Assembly: GCA_026545765.1 (NCBI GenBank)
Contig: CM048844.1
Span: forward strand, 24,932,237-24,996,236
Source: Plantago major
Taxonomy: Eukaryota; Streptophyta; Magnoliopsida; Lamiales; Plantaginaceae
DNA length: 64,000 nt
Reading direction: 5' to 3'
Shown here: one piece after another, positions 37,328 through 49,786 of the stretch
Position numbering within the stretch: position 1 is the first letter of the stretch
Layout of the letters: each line of letters opens with the position of its first letter
The notes under the pieces: generated by a model
Databases searched by the model: none
What the model saw: only the letters and a program-made list of their open reading frames with translations
What the model was told of the DNA's origin: nothing
Program-made: the position numbers and the translations under genes

Positions 37328-37793
37328 AAATTTTGCCACGTCAGCTTTTACCTATTGTGGCATATCTCATTTTTCAATATCATCATCACTTTTATCATAT
37401 ATATAGATAGATAGATGTATGTTAACAACCATATCGATTTTACTGGAAATCAAATAGAAAGTATGAAATCCAAACAAACTATTGTTTCTGGAAATTCAAA
37501 TAGGAATTTAGAAATCTTAAGAAACAAATTTTCATGTGAAAGCAAAATGTATTTAAACTATAATTAGATTAGGTAATCCTTAAAAGTAGGGATTTTTTAA
37601 AACTAATTACTTTATTCGGTGATACATGCGTACATGAGAAGAACAATTCAAATATATCTAGGGTTTGGATGCATCAAATATTAGTGAATTATAAACCATT
37701 TATTTTTGGAGGGAATTTGCCACATCAGCTTTTTGCATACGTGGCACAGCTCTTCTTTCATCTAGACCATCACTTTTATCATATATATAGATG
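37328..37793. repeat. pair of direct repeats about 385 bases apart
   Basis: GCCACGTCAGCTTTT..CATCACTTTTATCATATA (to about 37407) and GCCACATCAGCTTTT..CATCACTTTTATCATATA (to about 37791). These are the candidate Helitron 5' ends seen in reverse. Confidence 0.75.
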
Positions 37794-37879
37794 AACCGAC
37801 GAATTAATTGCTATTTTGGGTAAACCTAGCTCAGTAAAAACAACTAATCAACCAAGTTACAATTACAATACATTGACGA

Positions 37880-38250
37880 GAATTGTTCAACGAGTATTTC
37901 ATTTTTCGAGTTCGGCTTAAACTGTCTTGAACTGTAATTAAGTCTGAGCTTGGCTCGACTCGTTAACAAATGAATGAATTTTCAAGTTTGAACTCGATTA
38001 TAATATTTGAGCTTGAGCTTTAGTCAAGTTCGTTCCCGAACTACACATACTATATAAATATAAAAGAAAAATTAATTGAGCCTAATAGTGTCTAGTCGAA
38101 TATCAGCGAGCATAGCTCTACTCGTCTCGATATATAACAAACGAGTACGAAATTAGACTCGAGCAACTTAATTATCGAACAATCCAACTGGAGCCTTAAC
38201 AAGCAACCCAAACCCTTAATAAGATTCGACTCGATAAGAACTCTAGACGC
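37880..38250. repeat. CTCG/GAGC-rich repeat remnant
   Basis: Words such as GAGCTTGGCTCGACTCGTTA and GACTCGAGCAACTTA resemble the hAT-like family at 13160 and 46173. Ends not resolved. Confidence 0.35.
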
Positions 38251-40020
38251 GCTCCGCGCACACCATCTTCTAAGTTCCCGCCTTCAAATTAAATACAATC
38301 GTCTTACTATCTTAGCCACTTCTAGCCCTCTCGGATCCATCAATCGTCCAGAACCCATATTATACATTTTTTGGTGGTTCATGAATTAATTATATGTGCA
38401 AAATAACAAGCTTTTGAAGCCACTCTAAATAAAATCTCCTTTATTATAAGTAATATTTAGTGTTTTATAACAATGAATAGTCATCAAATATTATGGAGCT
38501 TTATATATATCTACTATTAATATTTTATTCTAAAATACAATTGTCAGTAAAAACTTTAATTTGATTTTTTTGGATCAATCAACTTCAACTTAGTTACGAC
38601 GGAGGTAAGTATCATAGTATGTGACCAACACTTAACTCAAAAATGTTGTAGTACGTGGCCACTGGCCAGTGACGATGATCACATTAGAAGATAAAATGGT
38701 CAGACCCGGATGAGGCATAGTTGGTTTGAGTACGTACGTTTGGAGTTTTAGACTAATAGCAGAGATTGATATATATCCCACAGTTTGAACAGAGATTTGT
38801 TAATTGTATTTCAACCTTACAACAACGAAGGTCAGAATCGGATGCATAGATGTCAAGCAATGGCTTCGTATCTCGTAAGATATGTAGATCAAAATGCAGA
38901 TCCCAATTCCCATGCCAAGCTGATCAAATTGGAATAATTTCGACATTTATTACTCGAAGAAACACATCTTAAGTCATACATACCTACAAGACTTGTGGAT
39001 CAAATCATCAAACATTAGAATAAATGATAGTATAAATTTTTTGCATAACTTATATTTTTAGTGACAAAATATATAAATTGATATAAGATTTTATTATTTA
39101 AGTGTTAGCTTCACTTTTTGTAAAACATGAAATTATGTGGGACAATAAAAAATGATAAATGTATGAAGTTTTATGACGCGGATGGAGCACCGTAATTATT
39201 GATCTCGTTCTTTCATTTAATTCAGAAGACCCTTGGCTCAATCCATTTGAGTCGCCTAGATCGTGAGCAACCCTTCGAAAGCTTTTGCCCACTACTTGAA
39301 AGTGAAAGAATACATAACTGGTGATTGTGGTAAAAAAAACTTACTTTTATGAGTTAAAAAAATTCTAATAGAATACTACTAATTGAGCATAAATTATCAA
39401 ATATCTATGCCTCTATCACTCCTCGATTTACTGTACTTCAATTCCTTCGGTTATTCCAAGTTAGATCGGAAAACCAACCTAACCGCATACAAATCAGTAA
39501 ACTACTAATCACCCACCTCGTTGTCCCGCTAGAAATAAACTCCAAGGAACTTCCCTTTGAAGAAGAAAATGAAGGACTTGGCTATGTGAACCATAGTAGG
39601 TTGAGTTCATTTTAACCCTCAACAAATATGGTAAGATTAATTGGTGGATGAAGATAGACAAATGTACTTTCTTGCGTATTGGCGGCCTCAAGTTTAAAAG
39701 GATTTCTCATACTCTGAGGGGCAACATGCAACCACCCACATATACAATGATTATCACGGTATGTCAACATTGCCTACAAACAGTGGATCCCGATGGGGCT
39801 AGAGCGGATTTTCCCAGCAAAATTTACAACAAATTTTCATATTTCATTGAGATACACATGCAAAGTTCTTTAGTGCCTTGTAACTGAGTCCAAGGTTCAA
39901 TTCTTTGTAACAGTCCACCAGTCTTAGCACGAGGTCGATCTCTCCGCTCATGGACATGACATAAACAAGGACAAGGTTCCCAAAACTTGACATGACACAC
40001 TAATCATAAGATTATGATAA
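38251..40020. other. gene-free stretch
   Basis: Nothing recognised. ATGAAGTTTTATGACGCGG near 39161 may be an old MITE arm. Confidence 0.35.
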
Positions 40021-40024
40021 GACA

Positions 40025-40257
40025 TTAAGTAATCTCTCTATTTCGTAAAAAGTTATTCTGTTTCCGCTTCCTGCGTTTATCAAATTATTCTGATTGTTTA
40101 TGGAAATTAGTTAAATAATAAAACTCCCTACCTTTCAATTTTATTATAATATGCCACTCATTTAATCTCTAATAATAGGGGGACCACTTGTACTTTCTAT
40201 TTTTTATTAAAATTGGTGCAAATTCAAATTGTAACACTTTATCTGAAATGGACAGAG
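40025..40257. mobile_element. degenerate MITE
   Basis: Left TCTCTCTATTTCG and right GAAATGGACAGAGTA are weak copies of the CTCCCTCCGT-type ends. Located just upstream of the small gene at 40514. Confidence 0.4.
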
Positions 40258-40513
40258 TACTAGATTAAAGAAAACAATAACAATAATCAATCGTCCTATT
40301 AGTCGTTGAAGGAAATTAAATGCACGAGACTGCAAAGAGGCGTGACCATTAAGTGACATACATAAGCCCACCCCAGCCCACCCTATTACCCTACACCCCC
40401 ATAGCATTACATAAAAACCCCCATACCAAACCATTTCACCACACACACACCATTTCCTTTCTTTCTCAACACCCACACACAAACACAAATTGTGTGCTAG
40501 CTGTGTACAATCC

Positions 40514-40855
40514 ATGGCTGTCAACTACTACTCGGGTCCAACGCCCTTCTTCCGAACCGAGAACACCTACACTGACCTCGAAAAGAGGCAGCTTTTCCTC
40601 AGAAGCTACCAGTTCTCAAGAAAACAGAGCGTCACTGACAAAATCAAGAAGTCTTTTTTCAGAGTTAAGAGGGTCATTTGGGGTCGTCTCAGATCGGCTA
40701 GGAAGCTCAGGAGGTTGGTTTGGTTAAAGCTCAAGAATGGGTTTCTGTTGACGAGTAGGAGGAGGAGAAGGGTGTTTGTGCGAATCAATGGACATTATTA
40801 CATACGTTTCAACAATGGTGGTGCTTGTGGGACCGACTCTTCTTGTTTCTGGTAG
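40514..40855 (+). CDS. small basic plant protein, function unknown (113 aa)
   Basis: Intronless frame from the ATG at 40514 to TAG. The sequence is strongly basic, with RKQSVTDKIKKSFFRVKR, a Lys/Arg/Leu/Trp-rich middle (LRRLVWLKLKNG) and a TSRRRRRVF cluster, ending in Cys and aromatic residues (GTDSSCFW). Length, codon pattern and the C-rich leader with ACACACAC upstream fit one of the many short plant proteins of unknown role. No signal peptide or obvious membrane helix. The Arg cluster could direct nuclear import or bind nucleic acid or membrane; that is inference. An upstream ATG-less extension to 40490 is open, but the ATG at 40514 is the natural start. Confidence 0.72.
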   Translation: MAVNYYSGPTPFFRTENTYTDLEKRQLFLRSYQFSRKQSVTDKIKKSFFRVKRVIWGRLRSARKLRRLVWLKLKNGFLLTSRRRRRVFVRINGHYYIRFNNGGACGTDSSCFW

Positions 40856-41036
40856 GGTGATTAATTTGTTTGGTTGAGTTTATGTTTTTTTTTTTTTGAT
40901 CTGTTGTTGATGGAATTGTTAGAATTTGTTGAATGGAATTATGGAAATTAAGTTCAGTATGTTGTAGAGATTGAATTGTAATGTGCTCTGTTTTCGTACC
41001 AATAGTGTTTATAGAAGAATTCTCTCTGTTTTGTGG

Positions 41037-41325
41037 AATTGGGTTTCGGTAATTTCTTCAAAGTTTTTATTTTGTTGATAGATTTTACATGTAGTACAGT
41101 AGTAGTGACATATAAAACCGGGAAAAATCAAAATTTTATTCAGCACAATTGGGTGAAATACTATTTAGTAGTATAACAATTGTGAAATTGGGTTTCAGTA
41201 ATTTCTTCAAAGTTTGGATTTTGTTGAAAGATTTTACATGTAGTACAGTAGTAGTGACATTCAAAGCCGGAAAAATCAAATTTTTATTCAGCACAATTAG
41301 GTGAAATGTTTAGTGTGACAATTAT
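41037..41325. repeat. tandem duplication, period 149
   Basis: AATTGGGTTTCGGTAATTTC begins copy 1 and AATTGGGTTTCAGTAATTTC begins copy 2 (41186). Both contain ACATGTAGTACAGTAGTAGT and TTATTCAGCACAATT. It lies just after the small gene and probably overlaps its 3' flank. Confidence 0.9.
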
Positions 41326-44080
41326 CATATTCGAATCACAGATATAAAGACAGGGAAAAGAAGATTAGGTAAGAGACAGAGCTCAGAAGGCGGCTAAAGA
41401 AACTTTGATAAAAAAAATGGATTTTTTAAATTTCAGAAAGTTCTCTTCGAGATTTTCTTTTTAATAAACTGTGAAATTTCATTTGATTCTTAGAAATATG
41501 TTCTACTTTAGGAACAGAGTAATTTCTTGAAAATGAGTTGTGGGGTTGAAACTTGAAACAATCTGGGTAATAATGGACATGATCTGTTGAGTTTATGATC
41601 AGAAAAATCTTAAATTTCTTGAAACGTAACTTCTTGAAAGCCGAAACAGATGCAGGTAATGTTCCTTTTTTACTTGCTTTTCTTATGAAAAGGAGTGGCC
41701 TATGAGCATGCTATTACTGGTAAAACAAAACCCCTTCTTTCCTTTTTTGATTTGTTATGGTATCTGCTAAGTGCGACTAATCTGAACTACCACGGTGAGA
41801 TTCCTTTTAGGGGCGGTACCATCTTGACATATGTTTCCTCCCATGTTTAATTTCAAATGGTCTAAATTAAGATTGTACAATAATGCTAAACTGAGCTGAG
41901 CTCAGAGGCTGTTTTGACTTGACCTAAAATGCAGCTATGTTTGTCACTTTATGATTGTCTGAAATGTAGCTGTTGTTCATTTTGATGCCATTACTAGTGT
42001 TGGTAAAATGTTTGGTATAGAGTTCAATTTTGTACTCTCCTACACTTATTGTTGACTCCTGCCACATTATTGTAGACTATCTAACCACACAAGTTCTAGT
42101 CATAACTTCTGTCACCATTCTCATTAAGATGGCTATGGCGATGTCAAGTTTGATATTTTCAAGAAATCATTCAAGGAACCATCCAGACAATCCCGACTAC
42201 TTATTGTACATATGACGGGTCTATTGTACAGTTGAACATATAATGCACATGGTACGATTATGGTACACCATTTAAAACATCATAAGTCAATACTGAATGT
42301 GTCACGGTAGACAAAACCTAGATATGAGGTGCGGTAACTTCTACAAATCAAGAAGTCAAACAAAGAAACAAATAATATTTATCTGTTTCATTACCCAACA
42401 TCCTTCGTCACTTGTGCAGATTCCCTAATGACAATTTTAGTCAAGAAGAAGAACACCCAAAAACCTTGCATTAATAGAGCACAAACATTTGTCTTTATCT
42501 TTGTGTAGAATGCGGACTTATTTAGCATAGTTAGGAAATGTGGAATGGCGTGGGAAGAGGGTTACAGCTTATTACAGGCAACAAAAAGAAAGCATTTTTA
42601 TGGTTGTGGAAAAGTGTGTTGGTGGGTATGAAAGAACGGGTTTCAGGCTTGGTCTGATCTTAACATTGAATGGAAGTATGGAACTTTCCAACAAGACCTT
42701 TTTGTTTATCGTATTTTGCACCCAATTCAAACAAAACAATTCTGGCTAATACAATTACAATATGATACTTCTTGTGAAACCAAATTGGACAGAAAGAGGA
42801 TTAATATAAGCAATGCTAGTATCGTGACTTGAACTTTTACTACTTTACACGTACAGTTCTAACTGTTTTGAAATAAAGTAATATTCAATGTTTCACACAA
42901 TGCATGACCTAGCAGCTTTTAATTAGCTTCGTGTATATTCTAAATCTTGTCACGCCATGTTCGAAAAGGGATTTATCCGTTTACTCTGTATTATAGCAAT
43001 CGTGTATATATACTTTGTCATAGTGTTTAATGCGTTTTTCAGTCTAACACATAAAAGACCTAATACAAGTACAATACAATACATAACGTTTTTGTGTCGC
43101 ACGTTACGTAAACACTTCGTTCAGGACATTTGGGAACTTTTGACTTTTGAGAAAGCGAGAACATATAATAACCTGGTGATTGAGGTGCCAAAAAATATGA
43201 TTGCGTTTTCATTTTTGAGTCAGAAGCAACACTTGTACAAATACAAATTTGATAAATCATGATTGATTAATAATTAGTACACTTTGAGCTTATTTGAGCA
43301 GGTGGCACACTGGCACTGATGCACATATAGTATAAGTTTTATAACGAATGATAAACGTAGGAGATGATCAAGATAGCTCAATTGACTTTACTATTTTCAT
43401 TATCCATAGTCTGTCACCACTTAATATATTCATATATAATATTGCAAATTTGCTTCCAACTGGCGTTTATAAGTAACTTGCATACGGTAACTAACGTGGC
43501 TGACTTCCATATGCTTAATAAGCAAGTTTAAAGATATTTACTCTTCTTGTTGTGGATTAATGTTAGATGTACTCATGTATGGGAAAATGTTTCCACTTGC
43601 ATTCAATTGTAATATATCGTGGAACATATTGACCATAAATTACCTCTAAAGCATATAGTTTATTGAAAAAGTTAAAAGTATACATGAATTCATTTTTTTC
43701 GTACCACTTGTTTAGTCGGGATTTCTATATTAGCATGAATAAATTTTCGTTTATTGACACGATATTTTCGTTTGAGGATATGATATAAATAAATTTGACT
43801 CACAACCCACGATGGTTTCTGAATCTGGGTAAACGGGATTCCGATTTGTCTATAAACTAACTACAATTACCGTTGTGGTGAGCAGAGCAGAAGCTGCTGT
43901 TGCTTATCATTGTTTAATCACGAATCCATGATCATCAAATATATATGTCACATGCATCGATCTCCATAAGCTTAAGTATATATTTTTAAGCAAATCTAGA
44001 ATGTCCCGTTTCTTGATCATATTGATATACAATACTATAATTGATCTATCATTAATGAATGCAAAATAAAATATAAGCAG
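41326..44080. other. gene-free stretch
   Basis: Short open frames at 42030, 42540 and 42957 lack homology, codon bias or context. No element ends seen. Confidence 0.4.
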
Positions 44081-44082
44081 TA

Positions 44083-45117
44083 CAGTAAAACCTTCATAAA
44101 TTAATACTCGATAAATTAATAACCTCGATAAAACTAATAATTTATTTGGTCTTAACTTGGGACCAGTACAAATTTAGACTCCAATTAATAAAATAATAAA
44201 ATAATATATTTTTTTTAAAATCCTAGTGCATATATATTGGTCTCCACGAAACTATAAATTAATAATTACTAAAAAATTTCATATATATTTGTGTTATCCA
44301 CTTGAAAATTTTAGGACTATTTATTAAAAAATGAGTCTATAGTCACTTATTTTTTGTTGAACTTCAAATCTATATATAGTTCATCTCTAAACCTACCCCA
44401 TTGCACTCGAGAGATGTGTAGTTGTCTTATCGTACTGCAACAGTAGAAAGTTTTGAAGAGTTGTTATCGCTTGCCATGCTTATTTCCGAGTGACTGGTTT
44501 CAAAGCCATTGAATCATCCTCAGCTTCATCATCTACCGGATTTTGATTGGTATCCACACTATTTCTTCTATGCTCTTAACTTCGTAACATTCATTGTTTT
44601 CACTGGGAAAATCTAGCAAGTGATTCACGTCCATTTGTGTCGGTAATGCTACTAGTAATCAAGTTCTCAAGCTCACTAATGTCTTCTCCATAATTTGTAT
44701 TATTTAAACTACTTGAGCCGGTTTGATTCGCCGAACGAATTTTGTATTGTCGAAAGCAATTTGCTATGGACTCTTGTTGCACATTCACTGTCTAAGCTGA
44801 GACGGCCAGATTGATAACATTTAAAACATTTAACTTTCCGGGAGAAGAAATGTCCAACTTATATCCTTCCAAAAATCTTACGGTAAAATCTTTTGTGATA
44901 GTACATTTTAAAGTCTCTTATGATCAATTATGCATATATGTAAAACCTCTTTGGAGAATATCTTGGTCCCGATGGACTTGAAAATTGTATCTCTCAATTA
45001 TGCGTGTACGTAAAATCTCTTTAAATTAATAAATTATTAATTTATCGATTATATAATATTTTACTAAATTAATAAAATATCTCAGTTTCAACATTATTAT
45101 TTTATAGAGGTTTTACT
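44083..45117 (-). mobile_element. Emigrant/Lemi1-type pogo (Tc1/mariner) element with transposase remains
   Basis: Left end CAGTAAAACCTTCATAAATT and right end, reversed, AGTAAAACCTCTATAAAAT closely follow the Emigrant/Lemi1 terminal repeat. TA flanks both sides (44081-44082, 45118-45119). About 1035 bases, longer than typical Emigrant MITEs. The interior on the minus strand reads QQESIANCFRQYKIR (about 44788-44740) and, further on, ECYEVKSIEEIV and DDEAEDDS. These resemble the C-terminal part of plant pogo transposases. The catalytic core is not intact. It is therefore an internally deleted derivative of an autonomous element. Confidence 0.85.
44600..44788 (-). pseudogene. pogo-like transposase C-terminal remnant
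   Basis: A frame of 62 codons with SIANCFRQYKIR, like the TIQNCFRHC motif after the DDE domain of plant pogo/Tigger transposases, then an acidic stretch (EDISELENLI). It runs into a stop; related sequence continues in other frames to about 44400. Non-functional. Confidence 0.6.
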
Positions 45118-45119
45118 TA

Positions 45120-45774
45120 AGCAATTGGTGGTGGCCTAATTAAACTGTTGGCATTGATTGGCCTAACATAAACATTGCACTTCTATAGTCAAAAACCGAT
45201 CAGGCTAGATACATTATAGTAGCTGTCATTACATTACACAGCTGAAGAATATAGGATCTGTAGGTCAAACTAAATTAAGTAAATACTTTAGCTCCACATT
45301 TACTTATAATGTTTGTTCGTATTTTTAGTCCCTCTATAAGTATGTTTCCCATGAAATTTACTTGTTTTATTTTCCTCACTCAAACAACTTTACTTTTCTT
45401 CATTTCACAATTCTAAAATAATTATTCATATCATTTCGTTTAAATGTTTAATACATCATCTAATATAACTGAAAATCATTTAAATAGCTAAATCCATATA
45501 TGTACTTGCTATATAAAATATTAAAATCTATACATATATCATATATGTCAGGACGGGCCGGACATACGGGCTTCAAACTTACGCCCAACCATGACCCATG
45601 GGCCTAAATTTTTTGCCCGAGCATCCAGGCTGGTCAAAGAACATTTGACCGGACTGGACAGGCCCAATTAACATCCCTGTAAAAGCCCAATAAAGCGACA
45701 GAATCTTACAAGCCCAAACACACAAAAGGACAAATAACCCAGACAAGCCTATTGAAATGAAAAGAGAAAATGAT
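45120..45774. other. gene-free stretch
   Basis: AT-rich. 45545-45680 has GGCCGGAC, GGCCCAAT and GGGCC words like hAT termini, but ends were not resolved. Confidence 0.35.
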
Positions 45775-45776
45775 TA

Positions 45777-46027
45777 CTACCTCCGTCCCGCAGAACTTCA
45801 TATATTTGCCATTTTTAGCCGTCCCACAGATCTACATACATTACTAAAACAGGAAGCTACCCCACACCCAACAAATAATAAACAATCTCAACTTTACACT
45901 CAAATTACACAATTTGCAATTAAAAGTACACTTTTTTCCACTTCTTCTATATTATATCATTACTTTAACTTTTCGCATAAAACTGCACGCTAACCCTAAT
46001 GTATGAAGTTATCCGGGACGAAGGGAG
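45777..46027. mobile_element. Stowaway-like MITE, family copy 2 (inverted)
   Basis: TA-flanked, 251 bases. Ends CTACCTCCGTCCCGCAGAAC and (reverse) CTCCCTTCGTCCCGGATAAC. The interior is the reverse complement of 13331-13583, sharing ACTTCATACATTAGGGTTAG and the GTGTGGG..AAC region. Confidence 0.87.
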
Positions 46028-46172
46028 TAGTAACCAATGGAAACTGGGCCTACAGAACAATCTAAATACATAGACCTTCCCCTGAAAATAAAGAACTCAA
46101 AGCATAGTTTCTCAGTCAGATAATCAACGAAAACAAGGGAGAGGGAGAGGCATTGCCAGTGATTAGTAGTGT

Positions 46173-46742
46173 TAGGGAATCAAGCCGCTCGCAAGCTGCT
46201 CGTGAAAAAGTCCGGTCAACGCTCAGATCGAGCTCGAGATCGGTAACGCGAGCTTGCTCGCGAGCAAGCTCGTCTCACTTTCGAGCTTGAATCGATCACC
46301 TTGGCAAAATGACCGAAGCTCGCGAGCAATAATTAATTTATTAGTATTTATTTACATACATATAAATAAAATCCCGAACTTAAGTTGTCTTTATGGAAGG
46401 TTCGAAGGTTAAAACTTCGACTTTTATGACATTCTTGAATGGTTTTGTATGAACATATGTCTGACTTTTGGAATTTATGTATTTATGAATTTGTGAATAG
46501 TTTTATTTTCTATTAGCTTTGTAGTGAACTGTGTAAAATTTTGGAATAAATGAATTTATTTTCGAGCTCTAACGAGTCGAGCGCTCACTAGCAAAAGCAA
46601 GTCGAGCTGCTCGCGATCAACTCGATATTTTAACGAGTTTATCACGAGCTCGATCATGAAAAGCTCGACGATCACGAGCATGCTTGAAATTCTGACGATT
46701 ACTGATCCATTAAGCCAAAGGCTCGGCTCGTTAACAGCCCTA
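46173..46742. mobile_element. non-autonomous hAT-like element rich in CTCG/GAGC
   Basis: Left TAGGGAATCAAGCCGCTCGC; the right end reversed is TAGGGCTGTTAACGAGCCGA, a form common in plant hAT families. No good 8-base duplication was seen, so the left end may be damaged. Confidence 0.45.
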
Positions 46743-46750
46743 CCGGTGAC

Positions 46751-47340
46751 AATTCTGTCCATGAAACTAAATTAACAAAGGCCACTTATACTCTATATAG
46801 CCAATGATATACTTTATTTCACTGTATACACACTCTGAAAAAATACAAAGTATACTGTACAAATAGACTGATGAAATAAGTCTTACTTACTATGTGTCCT
46901 GCATTACTCCAGAAAGAAAACCAGGTTAAAATATGTGTTTTTAACCAGGTTTCGTTGATTTAAATTGGATGTCAAACAAGCACTTAGATATTCGCCCACT
47001 CAACCACGCGTTTAGAACCCGCTAGGATTATTGTACACGCTAACAGGCAAATAAAAAAAAATTGAACGTTTCAAGATTTTTTCTCAAAAAAATTAATTGA
47101 TTATATTTTAGTGAAATCGTGTAATCGAAGTGCATTTGAAAATGATCTATAAAGAAAATTGACATTCCATGGAATATTGAGTGAAATAATTGAGCAATGT
47201 GTTTTTCTTTATCTTTACAAATTAGTCAAAATCAGTCGAAGTCAAAATTCAATATATTTGTGTCACAATTTTTTTTTGGTGAAAAGAGATGTATTAAAGC
47301 CTAATGGTAAGAGTCAGCGCCCAGAAAGGGCAATACAGAA
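46751..47340. other. gene-free stretch
   Basis: Nothing recognised. Confidence 0.35.
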
Positions 47341-47344
47341 CTAG

Positions 47345-47755
47345 GAGGTGAATGCTATAGCATTTCATCTCCACTTGAAGAATAACCAGTTTTAGCTAAA
47401 TGATCAGCACAAAAATTGACAAGCCTATCTATTTTCCCCAGATCAATTTCCCAAGGCTTATGTAGCAGCATAGGACTTCTTCCTCAAGCTCTGGCGGAGC
47501 ACATTCCTTGTCAGTTAACCAGTCGTATATCATTGCAGAATCAGTCTCGACTACTAGCTTAGGAATTCGACGTTCCCATGCCAATTGAAGACCTTTGAGC
47601 ATACTCCGAAGTTCTGATTCGTTTACAGTAGGATTAGTAAGACTTGCCGCATATCCCCATATCCAATTACCCATATCGTCCCTGAGCAGGCCTCCAATGG
47701 CGCCTGAGTGAGAGCTTGTATGGCAGCTGCCCTTTGAGTATAGTTTACTTTAAAT
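47345..47755 (-). pseudogene. RNase H-like domain, decayed (LINE-type)
   Basis: On the minus strand the main frame (47674-47429) reads GNWIWGYAASLTN, NESELRSMLKGLQLAWE and LVVETDSAMIYDWL. This matches the RNase H (RVT_3) domain at the end of plant LINE polyproteins and related genes. The stretch SGAIGGLLRDD just upstream is in the same frame, with YSKGSC in place of the usual DGSC. After a stop at 47429, IDRLVNFCADHLAKTGYSS continues in another frame, so the reading frame is broken. The first catalytic Asp is not seen. Confidence 0.65.
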
Positions 47756-49755
47756 TGTAGCTCTTTCGTTATGAGAAGATTTCCATTTTGCCATTTTAGT
47801 CGTTCCACACAAATCTTCTAATTTTCGGTTTTGGTAATATTATATTCTACCCCACTCAACTAATACCCCATATAAAACACTTAATTTATTAATTTTTATT
47901 TTACCAACTTTACAAACCCGCTATCTTTATTTTATTATTATTTATTAAAATTCTTTATTCATTGAGTAAGTCTCTGGAGAGACGGTATTATAAAAAGACT
48001 AAAAAAGACTGATAAACATTACAGTTATAGCTGAAAACATTACACGTTTTATTAAGAATATCGGTGATATACATTACATAAAAAATGATATTAAATGTTC
48101 ACTCATAAAACATTACACATATACTTAAGAACATCAATCCATCTCTCACTAATACCCGTCTCTTTAAAGACTTTGTGTTATTCATTTGAATAATACTCAA
48201 ATTACTCCGAGGATAAGATTGAAAGAATGTTAGATACTAGTATTCGACAAATTATATATTGAAAATTTGCAATTTCAGAATGCGGGTAACAACTCTATTC
48301 TTCGAACTTGCATCAAACACGATCAAGTGTATTAAGATCTTAATTAGTCGAGATATTAAATCGGACATTTTAATGTATATGGTTGTTAGATTATGCGGTC
48401 CACATGAGTGTAGACGAAGATGAGAAATAGTTTAAGGTGAAGAAAATCTTAAGCCGAATTAGCGTGGATCTCATTTGAGTTAAACTAATGTTTAAGGTTT
48501 GTTTTGATCGAAGTTGACAATGTGGTCCAGAAATCATTGATACTGACCAGTTTCTTTTGATTAAGTACAAAGTGTATTAGATAGACACTCCATGACAAAT
48601 TAAGTAATTAACACATAATTCCCTCCACCAAATTGCACGAGGATTTAGCATTACTCAAGCATTTTAATAACAATACCAATATTCATTATTACAGATGGCC
48701 CTAATATTCCCCAGTCATATCTTCCAGATATTATAAGCTTGGTATCTTTAAAATTAATGGAAACTATATGGACACAATTTTTACCTTGAAGTACACTTTT
48801 TCTCTTTTTTTTACCATTAGTTAACAATAGATTTTCACCTTACAAGGGGATATACTTATGGGCATCAAAGTCTGGTGCCGTTTTAGGGAATGGTATGGTG
48901 TTCGGTAGTGTTTTTGGACATGGACATGTTGAATCTGGAAGTTGTGAGTGGTGAAGAGCTTACGGTGAGAGATTTCAGTGGTGGTCGGCTAGAAAGAAGG
49001 AAGAAGAAGGAGGTTTTTCTCAATTTTTTGGAAAGAAAGGAGGACGGAGTGAATTGGAAAGGAAGGAGGAAGAGCAAAATATATTGCTGGTTAGGTCGAA
49101 AAAAGGGTATTAATTGAACCTGAACCCCCGGTAGACGATATCTATAATTAATTTTATAGATCTTTAAACCATAATTTTTCGTAATTAATTGTTAGAGATG
49201 TTTGATCCGGTCAACGTTGTGTATACATTTACTTTCTAATCGTTTTTGTCATAGTATGTGTTTGTTAATTGGTTTAATGGTAGGAGGTAGGAGCCCATCG
49301 CACATAGAGCATGCGATTCTCAAACACAACCTTAAAAAAGAAAAAAAGGGAAAATCAAGTCCTTTAGCCTTAGACCATCAAATCAATCGAGCTTCAGATG
49401 AAAGTCTGATTATGATAAGTTTCACCTAGTTCTTCCAATTATCACTCACAGGTCAGATTAACAAAGCCAAGACAAGGATCGAAGTTTGGCATGGAAATCA
49501 AGAAGTTGTACCAACAACATTACACATCGTACTATAAATTGGGAATTAGGTTTTGTGCTGAACAATGTTGTACTCTTAATTCTTAGAGTAGTAAATTTCC
49601 CCTGTTTTAGCAGTTAAAACTCTGTCCTCTTTAAACAGAGTAAGAGCTCATCTCGCAAGTAATTTTGCAATCAATAAACTCATTTTATCTCCAAGATTCA
49701 AGCTTTTTACAACCTCAAGCAAACTCCTAACAATACACAATCAACAACTTATCCT

Positions 49756-49786
<31 letters not shown>

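Larger units (their letters stand above)
33635..37791 (-). mobile_element. candidate Helitron(s), minus orientation, possibly nested
   Basis: On the minus strand two Helitron-like 5' ends read TCTATATATATGATAAAAGT, one starting at 37791 and one at 37407. Each is preceded by A and followed by similar sequence with GTGCCACGT/GTGCCACAA. A possible 3' end is the hairpin CCGTG..CACGG near 33671-33653 followed by CTAG (33638-33635), though the next base is C, not T. No helicase frame in between. The plus-oriented Helitron end at 35754 would be nested inside. The 5' ends are better supported than the pairing. Confidence 0.42.

Noticed and set aside
42957-43262. 101-codon plus-strand frame with a hydrophobic start
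   Set aside because: No recognised homology, promoter or composition signal; AT-rich chance frame.
46165-46750. Target duplication for the CTCG-rich hAT-like element
   Set aside because: AGTAGTGT and CCGGTGAC do not match, so the insertion boundaries are not proven.
49757-49786. Long poly(T) run as a possible retrogene or LINE tail
   Set aside because: No coding or element sequence adjoins it on either strand.
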